NCBI RefSeq assembly: GCF_017573505.1
Contig: NZ_JAGEOJ010000011.1
Coordinates: 186,001-250,000, forward strand
Origin: Actinomadura barringtoniae
Lineage (GTDB): Bacteria > Actinomycetota > Actinomycetes > Streptosporangiales > Streptosporangiaceae
DNA: 64,000 nt
Reading direction: 5' to 3'
Of the stretch, positions 57,533 through 64,000 are shown in pieces (the first letter of the stretch is position 1; every line of letters begins with the position of its first letter). The notes beneath the pieces are model-generated. The model saw only the letters and a list, made by a program, of their open reading frames with translations. It searched no databases and had not been told where the DNA came from. The translations under genes and the position numbers were made by a program.

Positions 57533-58861
57533 CTACCAGCCGACGGCCACCAGCAGGTACTGGGGGTCGCCGTGCGAGATGAACGAGGACTGTCCGGCGT
57601 AGTCGTCGTACGGGAACCCGTACGCGAGCTTGTTGAGCGCGTGGTCGTGCCAGAACTTGGCGTAGTAGTTGGCCGGCGCGGCCTTGTAGAACTGCGCCGG
57701 ATCCGACCACTGGGACTGCGGCAGGTGGGCGACGTGCCGGTTGAGGGCCGAGCACATGCCCGCGCTCTGCGACAGCGGCCCCGCGCAGCCGAAGATCTGC
57801 TGCGAGGTGGCGGAGACGCCGACGCTGGAGGCGTAGGCGTTGAAGTAGTTCGCCTGCGCGCCGCCCGGCTGGAAGATCGGTGCGTTGCCGGGGGAGGGGA
57901 TCCGGTACGGCGCCTCGACCTGCGCCAGCGAGTCGAACTCGGCCGGGACCTCGTTGGTGAACTTCTGGAAGGTCGCGTTGCGGTCCTCGGCGAACGTGGC
58001 CCGGTCCTCACCGACCTCGGTGTCGTAGCCGTCCTTGGCGTGCAGCCGCATCGCCAGCTTCAGCCCGAACCCGTCGACCCTGGTGGTGTTCCCGTTGAAC
58101 ACCGCCGGGCCGACCGTGAACTCGATGAAGTCCTGGTAGCGGCTGTTGGCCGAGCCGAGATAGAAGTACATCCGGCCCGCGGAGTTGGCGGGCATGTCGA
58201 GGTAGGGCTGCTCGGCGATCGAGTGCACCTGCCCGTTGAAGCTCCAGAACACCTGGTTGTCGGGGTACTTGCCGTTGGTGCGGTTGAGGACCTTGACCGT
58301 GAGGACGTTGTGCGCGGGAGGGATCGTGGAGGTGTCGCCCCAGAAGTCATCGGTGGGCGGCGTGGTCCCGCCGGTCGTGTGGACGGCGAAGCTCCACAGC
58401 GAGTAGCCGTAGGGCAGGCCACGGACCGTTCCGTACATGCGGATGTAGCGTCCGCTGCCGGAGACGTTCAGCGTCTGGGCGCCGCCCGTGCCGGTGGTGG
58501 TGGAGTAGATGCTGGTCCAGCTGGTGCCGTTGTCGGAGACCTGGATCTGGAACGACTTCCCGTAGGCGGCCTCCCAGTTGAGGACGACCTGGCACACCTC
58601 CTGGCGGCTGCCGAGGTCGACCTGGATCCACTGCGGGTCGCTGAACGCGCTGGACCAGCGGGTGCCCGCGTTGCCGTCGACGGCGGCGGACGCGGGGAAC
58701 GCGCCGTTCTCGACGGACGAGGCGGTGGCGGGGCGGTTGAGTGCGGCATCGGCGGTGCCGCACGCCGCCGCGCCGCCGGTCCCCTGCAGGCCTGTGAGCA
58801 CCAGGACACCGGTGCAGAAGGCCAGGAGGACCGACAGCGCGGCCGCGGCAGGGCGCTTCAT
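57533..58861 (-). CDS. Secreted GH64-like endo-beta-1,3-glucanase with discoidin domain
   Basis: 442 residues from ATG 58861, with GGAGAG upstream. Signal peptide, one F5/8 type C domain (about 35-165), then a thaumatin-like GH64-type catalytic domain: V-L-N-R-T-N-G-K-Y-P-D, V-F-W-S-F-N-G-Q-V-H-S-I, Y-F-Y-L-G, V-D-G-F-G-L-K-L-A-M-R-L-H and, near the end, N-R-H-V-A-H-L-P. It would release oligosaccharides from laminarin-type glucans. Starts 14 bases after the upstream gene's stop. Confidence 0.87.
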   Translation of the reverse strand: MKRPAAAALSVLLAFCTGVLVLTGLQGTGGAAACGTADAALNRPATASSVENGAFPASAAVDGNAGTRWSSAFSDPQWIQVDLGSRQEVCQVVLNWEAAYGKSFQIQVSDNGTSWTSIYSTTTGTGGAQTLNVSGSGRYIRMYGTVRGLPYGYSLWSFAVHTTGGTTPPTDDFWGDTSTIPPAHNVLTVKVLNRTNGKYPDNQVFWSFNGQVHSIAEQPYLDMPANSAGRMYFYLGSANSRYQDFIEFTVGPAVFNGNTTRVDGFGLKLAMRLHAKDGYDTEVGEDRATFAEDRNATFQKFTNEVPAEFDSLAQVEAPYRIPSPGNAPIFQPGGAQANYFNAYASSVGVSATSQQIFGCAGPLSQSAGMCSALNRHVAHLPQSQWSDPAQFYKAAPANYYAKFWHDHALNKLAYGFPYDDYAGQSSFISHGDPQYLLVAVGW

Positions 58862-58875
58862 GAAGATCTCTCCGC

Positions 58876-61092
58876 TCACGGGAAGCTGACGAGGTTGGAG
58901 GGGACGGTGTCGGTGCCCTGCGCCGGGCCTCCGGTGTTGTTGATGACGTGCGAGATCACGCCGTTGCCGCCGAGCGAGACGGTGAGCAGGTCGTGGAAGC
59001 GCACGCCGGATCGCGCCGGGACCTCGAACCCGCGCGCGGCGACGATCGAGGGGTTGACGTTGAAGTAGCAGTACGAGCCGAGACCCCAGCCCTCGTGCGT
59101 GGTGACCGAGTCGGAGACCTTGTAGGCCGCGTAGCCGTCATTGGAATCGCTCCGCCAGGCCGACTGGCTCGGCGGGTCGTAGGGCATCTCGTTCTGGAAG
59201 AAGATCGTTTTGCCGCCGTTGCCGTTCCAGACGACCTGGTACTTCTGGTAGTGCTCGACGAAGAGCCCGTAGGCGGTGACGTCGTCGCCGTTCACGGTGA
59301 GCCCGTTGTCGGCGGTGTTGACCGTCCAGCCGACGCCGGTGCCGTGGTCGGCGCGCCACGCCCAGATGTGGTCGATCAGTACGTCGTCGCTGTTGACCAC
59401 CAGGCTGCCCGTCGCCTTGCCCGCGCCCGCGCCGCCGATCCGGAAGAACACGTCCTGGATCGAGGTGGGGTCGCCGGCGTGATCGGCGCTCGCCCCGTTC
59501 GGCCCGACCTGCAGCAGCGACGGCGAGTTGGTCGTGCCCGCGTCGAACAGCAGACCGGCCAGCTTGACCCCGTTCACGTCGGCGACGCTCATCGGGGTGA
59601 CGCCGTTGTCGGGGATCAGCGTCGGGTAGCCGAGGCCGAGCACGACCGCGTCGGGCCGCGTCACGTTCAGCGTCTGGTTGAGGTGGTAGGCGCCGGGCGT
59701 GAACAGCAGGTTCAGGCCCTGCGCCAGCGCCGCGTTCAGCGTGGCGGCCGTGACGCCGGGCTTGGCCACGTAGAACTGGCTCAGCGGCAGCGACGAGCCG
59801 GGCGTCGAGCCGCCCGACCAGGACGTGCCGCGCGTGTTGTGACGCAGCGACGGGACGAAGACGTTGTACGCCCCGCCCGAGTCCACGTACAGGTACGGCT
59901 TCTCCCTGGTCACCGGGCTCGTGTCGAGCGTGGTGTACGGCGGGTTCGGGAAGCTCTGCGCGGGCGCCCCGATGACGCCCGAGAACACCTGGTTCCAGAC
60001 GCCGTTCAGGTTGCCGCCGATCTGGCTGTCCCGGGTGAGCCACTGCTGCTGCGAGTACGGCTGTACCTGGCCGTCGATCTTGGAGTCGGCGATGTAGCCG
60101 CCGCTCGCCCAGCCGTAGCCGGTCGGCGCCAGGTTGAGGTTGCCGCGCACGTGGATGCGGCGGAACGGCGCGGCCTGCGAGACCGCCCACCGGTCCATGC
60201 CGCCGGACGGGGTGATCGACAGGTTCTCGGCGGACCGCCAGAAGTTCTGCGTGGCGTTGCCGTTGAACCAGCCCGCGTCCACGTTGACGGCGCCGTTGAT
60301 CGTGACGTCGTCGGGGTTGCGGCCGAGGCCCGCGATCGAGGTGTAGAAGCCGATGTTGGCGTTGACGTTGTAGCTGCCCGGCTTGAACATCAGCGCGTAC
60401 CGGCCGGTGCCGAACTGCGCGCTCTCCTGCTGCTTGAAGACCGAGTCCAGGCGGCTCTGGATGTCGCCCGCGGGCATCGACGGGTCGAACACGAGCACGT
60501 TCGGCCCGAGGTCGCCGCCGCCCGGCAGGCTGCTGCCCGAGCCGGTGTAGACCGAGAAGCTCCAGAGCGAGTAGCCGTAACCGGTGCCTCGGGCCGTCCC
60601 ATACATGCGGACGTAACGGCCGGTCCCGGACACGTTGAGCGTCTGGGTGCCGCCGGTGCCGGAGACCGTCGAGTAGATCGTCGTCCAGTTGGCCGCGTCG
60701 TCGGAGACCTGGATCTGGAAGGCCTTGCCGTAGGCGGCCTCCCAGGCCAGCGTCACCTGGCACACGTCCTGGCGGCTGCCGAGGTCGACCTGCAGCCATT
60801 GGGGATCGCTGAACGCGCTCGACCAGCGCGTCGCCGCGTTGCCGTCGACCGCGGCCGAGGCGGCGAACGCGCCGCTCTCGGTGGACGACGCCGTGGCGGG
60901 CTTGTTCTGCGCGGCATCGCTGGTGCCGCATGCCGCAACGCGTGGCGCCGGCTTGGCGGCCGTGCTCGCCGCCGTGCTCGCCGTTGCCGGAAGGGAACCC
61001 GGCCAGGCGACGGCGGCGCCGAGCAGCAGCCCGCCGAGGGCCGCCGACCAGGGACGAGGGGAGAGGGATCGGAGGGGTGGGAACGGACGCAT
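58876..61092 (-). CDS. Secreted beta-helix protein with discoidin domain, probable glucan-active enzyme
   Basis: 738 residues from ATG 61092, with GAGGAG upstream; the frame is open back to 61140. Signal peptide, then an F5/8 type C domain (about 55-187), then a long right-handed beta-helix region of about 530 residues with repeated turns (G-L-G-R-N-P-D-D-V-T-I-N-G-A-V, A-V-V-L-G-L-G-Y-P-T, H-G-T-G-V-G-W). It resembles pectate-lyase-fold or GH55-type proteins annotated in streptomycetes only as discoidin-domain proteins. Catalytic residues cannot be assigned. Being first in the operon, it probably acts on the same beta-glucan. Confidence 0.78.
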   Translation of the reverse strand: MRPFPPLRSLSPRPWSAALGGLLLGAAVAWPGSLPATASTAASTAAKPAPRVAACGTSDAAQNKPATASSTESGAFAASAAVDGNAATRWSSAFSDPQWLQVDLGSRQDVCQVTLAWEAAYGKAFQIQVSDDAANWTTIYSTVSGTGGTQTLNVSGTGRYVRMYGTARGTGYGYSLWSFSVYTGSGSSLPGGGDLGPNVLVFDPSMPAGDIQSRLDSVFKQQESAQFGTGRYALMFKPGSYNVNANIGFYTSIAGLGRNPDDVTINGAVNVDAGWFNGNATQNFWRSAENLSITPSGGMDRWAVSQAAPFRRIHVRGNLNLAPTGYGWASGGYIADSKIDGQVQPYSQQQWLTRDSQIGGNLNGVWNQVFSGVIGAPAQSFPNPPYTTLDTSPVTREKPYLYVDSGGAYNVFVPSLRHNTRGTSWSGGSTPGSSLPLSQFYVAKPGVTAATLNAALAQGLNLLFTPGAYHLNQTLNVTRPDAVVLGLGYPTLIPDNGVTPMSVADVNGVKLAGLLFDAGTTNSPSLLQVGPNGASADHAGDPTSIQDVFFRIGGAGAGKATGSLVVNSDDVLIDHIWAWRADHGTGVGWTVNTADNGLTVNGDDVTAYGLFVEHYQKYQVVWNGNGGKTIFFQNEMPYDPPSQSAWRSDSNDGYAAYKVSDSVTTHEGWGLGSYCYFNVNPSIVAARGFEVPARSGVRFHDLLTVSLGGNGVISHVINNTGGPAQGTDTVPSNLVSFP

Positions 61093-61144
61093 GCGCGGCT
61101 CCTCACGAGCGTGAAGCGTGCCCGAAGCGTGAGCCCCCACTTAG

Positions 61145-61196
61145 TTCACGCTTTATTTCACGACCTGATTTAAAGCGTGAACGAAGCACCCGTCAA
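61145..61196 (-). promoter_or_regulatory. Promoter and repeated operator boxes of the glucan operon
   Basis: On the minus strand TTGACG (61196-61191) and TAAATC (61172-61167) are 18 bases apart. Inverted boxes TTCACGCTTTA (61145-61155) and TAAAGCGTGAA (61171-61181) flank the -10, and further AAGCGTGA-like copies occur downstream at about 61106-61133. A sugar-responsive repressor, unidentified here, would fit. Confidence 0.6.
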
Positions 61197-61283
61197 GGAT
61201 CTTCTAACAGTTCGCATCATTCGTCGTCAGCGCCGCCCTTGCAAACGCCCCCGACCGGCCGGAACCTCAGACCGGGCCCATCG

Positions 61284-61327
61284 CCGGCCCGTTGTCGGCC
61301 CATCCTCGGCCCATCCTCGGCCCGTCG
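61284..61327. repeat. Four tandem 11-base units
   Basis: Units of the type TCGGCCCATCC, two identical and two variant, lie 31 bases upstream of the nitronate monooxygenase gene. They may be a slipped-strand repeat; a regulatory role is not shown. Confidence 0.6.
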
Positions 61328-61358
61328 TCGGGGTTCGCCCTCGCCCAGGGGAGAGATC

Positions 61359-62375
61359 ATGAGCGTGCTGTCCACCCGGTTCACCGAGAGGTTCAACGTC
61401 CAGTACCCGTTCGCCTGCGCCGGGATGGCGTTCGCGGGCGGCACGCCGGAGCTGGCGGTGGCGGTCACCCGCGCGGGCGGCGTCGGGGCGGTGGGCGTCG
61501 CGCTCCTGCCGCCCGACGAGGTCCGGCGCATCATCCGCGCGATCAAGCAGGCCGTCGGGGACGCGCCGTTCAACGTCAACCTCATCACCTACTTCGACAA
61601 CGCCGAGTACGTCAGCCTCTGCGTCGAGGAGCGCGTGCCGATCGTCTCCTTCCACTGGGGCCACCCGCCGACCGACCAGATCAAGTACCTGCGCGAGGCC
61701 GGGGTCTCGGTCTGGGAGCAGGTCGCCTCGGCGGGCGCCGCCAGGCTCGCCGCCGACGACGGCGTGGAGGTCGTCGTCGCCCAGGGCTGGGAGGCGGGCG
61801 GCCACAACTACGGCGGCCTGCCGACGATGGTCGGCGTCCCCGCGGTCGTGGACGCCGTCGGCGACCGCGTGCCGGTCCTCGCCGCGGGCGGCATCACCGA
61901 CGGCCGCCAGGTCGCCGCCGCGCTGTGCCTGGGCGCCGACGGCGTGTGGGTCGGAACGCGGATGGTCGCGTCCGCCGAGGCCAACGTGCATCCCGAACAC
62001 CACAACCGGCTGATCGCCTCGGTCGGCGAGGACACGGTCCGTTCCGGCGTCTTCGGTCCCGAGTGGCCGGACTTCAACCCGATGCGCGTGCAGCGCGACC
62101 GCGTCGTGGCCGAGTGGAACGACCGCCTGGACGAGGTGCCGGCCGACCGCGACGACCTGGAGCTGATCGGCACCACGGTCTTCCAGGGGACCGAGACGCC
62201 GCTCCGCAAGTTCGCCGTGTTCCCGCCCGTACCCGCGACGCAGGCCGACTGGGAGGAGGTGCCCTGGCTGATGGGCCAGGGCGTCGGCCTCATCCACGAC
62301 ATCCGTCCGGCGGGCGACATCGTCCGGGACATGATGAACGAGGCCGAGCGCGTCCTGACCCGTTTCGGTGCTTAG
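61359..62375 (+). CDS. Nitronate monooxygenase / 2-nitropropane dioxygenase family
   Basis: 338 residues from ATG 61359, with GGGGAGAG upstream. FMN-dependent TIM barrel: P-F-A-C-A-G-M-A-F-A-G-G at the start, V-N-L-I-T-Y-F, A-Q-G-W-E-A-G-G-H, V-L-A-A-G-G-I-T-D-G-R and L-G-A-D-G-V-W-V-G-T-R. It probably oxidises nitronates or acts as a related flavin oxidoreductase. It is divergent from the glucan operon. Confidence 0.88.
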   Translation: MSVLSTRFTERFNVQYPFACAGMAFAGGTPELAVAVTRAGGVGAVGVALLPPDEVRRIIRAIKQAVGDAPFNVNLITYFDNAEYVSLCVEERVPIVSFHWGHPPTDQIKYLREAGVSVWEQVASAGAARLAADDGVEVVVAQGWEAGGHNYGGLPTMVGVPAVVDAVGDRVPVLAAGGITDGRQVAAALCLGADGVWVGTRMVASAEANVHPEHHNRLIASVGEDTVRSGVFGPEWPDFNPMRVQRDRVVAEWNDRLDEVPADRDDLELIGTTVFQGTETPLRKFAVFPPVPATQADWEEVPWLMGQGVGLIHDIRPAGDIVRDMMNEAERVLTRFGA

Positions 62376-62394
62376 CCGGGTGTGAGCCCGGCGC

Positions 62395-63057
62395 TTAGCC
62401 GAGCCGCCCCTGGCGCCAGGCCCGCTGCGTCCAGCGCCGCCCGGTCTCGTGGTCGACGACCTCGTGGCGCTGGCTGTTGTGGGTGAACGCCTTGGCCGAA
62501 CGTTCCGCCCGCACCTGCCTGCGCCGCGTCGCGTCGGTCGCGTGCCGCGACGCACGTTCGGCGCGTTCCTGAAGGCGCTGCTCCAGTTCCGCCTGCGCGG
62601 ACGCCAGGTTGGCGGCCTGTGAACGGCCCGTGGTGCGCGTGATGACGATGCCGGTCGGCATGTGCCGCAACCGCACCGCCGTCTCGACCTTGTTCTTGCG
62701 CTGCCCGCCCCGGCCGCGCCCTCGCATGGTCTCGATGACCAGGTCATCGTTCCGGATCTCCGGCGCGGTCACCGCCGGCCCCTCGGGCAGGACGGCGAGC
62801 GTGGCGGTGGAGGTGTGGCGCCGGCCGCGACGGTCGTTGCGCGGCTCGTGTTGCAGCCGGTGCGTCCCGGCCAGCCAGCCGACCTGCGAGACGGGCACGC
62901 CGCCCAGCACCAGGATGGTCGTGCGGGCCTCGGCGGTCGCTCGCTGCACCGACCACTCGTGTCGAGCGGCCCAGGCGGTGACGGTCTCGGCCAGATCGGT
63001 GGCGAACGTGAGCGCGTCGGCTCCGCCTTCGCCCGGACGTATTTCAACAATGCACAT
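62395..63057 (-). CDS. Release-factor-like protein with GGQ motif, lacking the N-terminal domain
   Basis: 220 residues from ATG 63057, with CAGGAG upstream; the frame is open back to 63237. It aligns with the core of RF1/RF2: E-I-R-P-G-E-G-G-A-D-A near the start, H-R-L-Q-H-E-P-R-N-D (67-75) followed by G-R-R-H-T-S-T-A-T, the peptidyl-tRNA hydrolysis motif G-G-Q (117-119) in R-G-G-Q-R-K-N-K-V-E-T-A-V-R, and P-T-G-I-V-I. The N-terminal domain of about 100 residues is missing, and the tripeptide that reads stop codons (P-x-T in RF1, S-P-F in RF2) is P-R-N. It may rescue stalled ribosomes rather than read stop codons. Confidence 0.82.
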   Translation of the reverse strand: MCIVEIRPGEGGADALTFATDLAETVTAWAARHEWSVQRATAEARTTILVLGGVPVSQVGWLAGTHRLQHEPRNDRRGRRHTSTATLAVLPEGPAVTAPEIRNDDLVIETMRGRGRGGQRKNKVETAVRLRHMPTGIVITRTTGRSQAANLASAQAELEQRLQERAERASRHATDATRRRQVRAERSAKAFTHNSQRHEVVDHETGRRWTQRAWRQGRLG

Positions 63058-63266
63058 GGCAAGGCTCCTGTGAGTGCCGTCGAAAGGATCCGCGGGTCGC
63101 GCACGGGCGCGACGTCCGCTCATCGACGGCCAGGAGCAGGCACGACCACGAGCCCGGCGCACGAGGCGCTCGGGCGAACAGTGATGGCCGTGCCGTTCAT
63201 GGGTCCGATGGTAGCCACGGCAGATCATCATCGCCATCTCATAATTTCGTGTTAGTGTCCGTTGTC

Positions 63267-63848
63267 ATGAAAAGGGCCTACACGATGAGCGCGCGCGCCC
63301 GGTCGGCGGAGGCGACCCGGCAGCGCGTCCTCGCCGCGGCGGTGACGCTGCTGAAGCGCCGGATGCGTTCCGACATCCGGCTGGAGGACGTGGCGGCCGA
63401 GGCGGGCGTGAGCGTCCCGACCGTTCTGCGGGCGTATGGGACCCGCGCTCAGCTCGTGGACCTGGCCCTGGCGCAGGTGCTGGAGGGCATCGGCACCGAG
63501 CTGAAACAGGCCGAGCCGGGCGACGTCCCCGCGTCCGTCGCCGCGTGGTTCGATCACTACGAGAAGTTCGGCGACGCGGTGGTGCGCAACCTCGCCGACG
63601 AGTCCGATCCGGTCGTGGCCCCGATCGTGCGGATCGGCCAGACCCGCCACCGGGAGCACGTCGAACGACAGCTGGGCCCGCTCATGGCAGACGTTCCGGA
63701 CGAACGCCGGACGATGCTCCTGGACGCGCTGGTCTGCGCCTGTGACGTCTACACCTGGAAGCTCCTCCGCCGCGACATGGGCCGTTCGCGAGCCGATGCC
63801 GAGGCGGCCATGACGTTGATGATTCAGTCCCTGCTCAACGGAGGTTGA
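63267..63848 (+). CDS. TetR-family transcriptional regulator
   Basis: 193 residues from ATG 63267, which has no ribosome site; ATG 63285 has an AGGG eight bases upstream and is also likely. The TetR helix-turn-helix is R-Q-R-V-L-A-A-A-V-T-L-L and I-R-L-E-D-V-A-A-E-A-G-V-S-V-P-T-V-L-R-A-Y. It is three bases upstream of a glycosyltransferase gene, so it probably regulates that gene as well as itself. The ligand is unknown. Confidence 0.9.
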   Translation: MKRAYTMSARARSAEATRQRVLAAAVTLLKRRMRSDIRLEDVAAEAGVSVPTVLRAYGTRAQLVDLALAQVLEGIGTELKQAEPGDVPASVAAWFDHYEKFGDAVVRNLADESDPVVAPIVRIGQTRHREHVERQLGPLMADVPDERRTMLLDALVCACDVYTWKLLRRDMGRSRADAEAAMTLMIQSLLNGG

Positions 63849-63850
63849 CC

Positions 63851-64000
63851 ATGCGCTGGCTGCTGCTCACCTGGGATGGTGCGGGGAACCAGGTTCCGAT
63901 GCTGGGCCTGGCACAGACGCTCGCCGGTCGCGGGCACGACGTCACCGTCGCGGGCTACGCGAGCCAGCGCGACCGCTTCGCGGGCTTCGATTTCCGTACG
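63851..64000 (+). CDS. Glycosyltransferase (GT1/MGT-like), 3' end outside window
   Basis: The first 50 residues are visible, from ATG 63851, with GGAGG six bases upstream. They read M-R-W-L-L-L-T-W-D-G-A-G-N-Q-V-P-M-L-G-L then R-G-H-D-V-T-V-A-G-Y, the N-terminal Rossmann start of a GT-B glycosyltransferase of the macrolide/UGT type. It is coupled to the TetR gene. The acceptor cannot be told from this fragment. Confidence 0.75.
   Translation, partial: MRWLLLTWDGAGNQVPMLGLAQTLAGRGHDVTVAGYASQRDRFAGFDFRT

Noticed and set aside
61284..61327. Possible CRISPR array
   Set aside because: The units are 11 bases, adjacent without spacers, and there are no cas genes.

Overview
This window is about 64 kb of very GC-rich chromosomal DNA from a filamentous actinomycete. 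The mixture of a DUF397/XRE regulator pair, SARP and PaaX regulators, a high-affinity hydrogenase locus with DUF5947/DUF6084/DUF6893 genes, Tat or lipoprotein exports and many GTG starts with 4-nt overlaps suggests Streptosporangiales, perhaps an Actinomadura-like organism. That placement is inference from gene content, not from a marker gene. No rRNA, tRNA, CRISPR array or intact insertion sequence was seen.

Layout: 1-2.8 kb holds surface proteins (a glycine-rich protein cut by the window edge, then two coupled DUF11 proteins). A glutamine-synthetase-like gene (2.9-4.1 kb) is followed by a PaaX regulator diverging from an aerobic benzoyl-CoA (box) operon: boxC, boxB, benzoate-CoA ligase and an amidohydrolase (4.1-10.5 kb); boxA is absent. 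10.5-16 kb has DUF397/XRE regulators with paired palindromes, a membrane cNMP-binding/cyclase fusion, an orphan amino-acid binding lipoprotein, a metallophosphoesterase and a secreted protein.

16-29 kb is a group 1h-type [NiFe] hydrogenase locus. On the minus strand it runs SIS, hypC-like, SIS, small subunit, large subunit, NifU-like, DUF5947, DUF6084, an unknown 445-residue protein, a maturation protease with a nested 34-residue membrane peptide, then hypA, hypC, hypD, hypE; hypF converges from the plus strand. No hypB is present. An MprF-like lysyl-phosphatidylglycerol synthase diverges from it.

32-40 kb is the most unusual region: a minus-strand operon with two paralogous small precursor-like proteins, a graspetide-type ATP-grasp ligase, a MauE-like membrane redox protein, a TlpA-like redoxin and an ABC exporter. 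It follows a SARP regulator whose start overlaps an MFS gene, which has a MerR-type promoter. It looks like a RiPP cluster in which the ATP-grasp chemistry is paired with disulfide chemistry on a three-cysteine C-terminal core.

40-64 kb is mixed: an orphan 457-residue protein, a Tat-exported polysaccharide deacetylase with a serine hydrolase and a GNAT, a frameshifted EF-G paralogue, a fossil tnpB start, ArsR/SRPBCC, a secreted esterase, MarR/MMPL, a short DivIVA-domain protein, a stand-alone ketosynthase, a three-gene secreted glucan-degradation operon with related discoidin modules, a nitronate monooxygenase, a GGQ release-factor-like protein, and a TetR gene beside a glycosyltransferase cut by the right edge.
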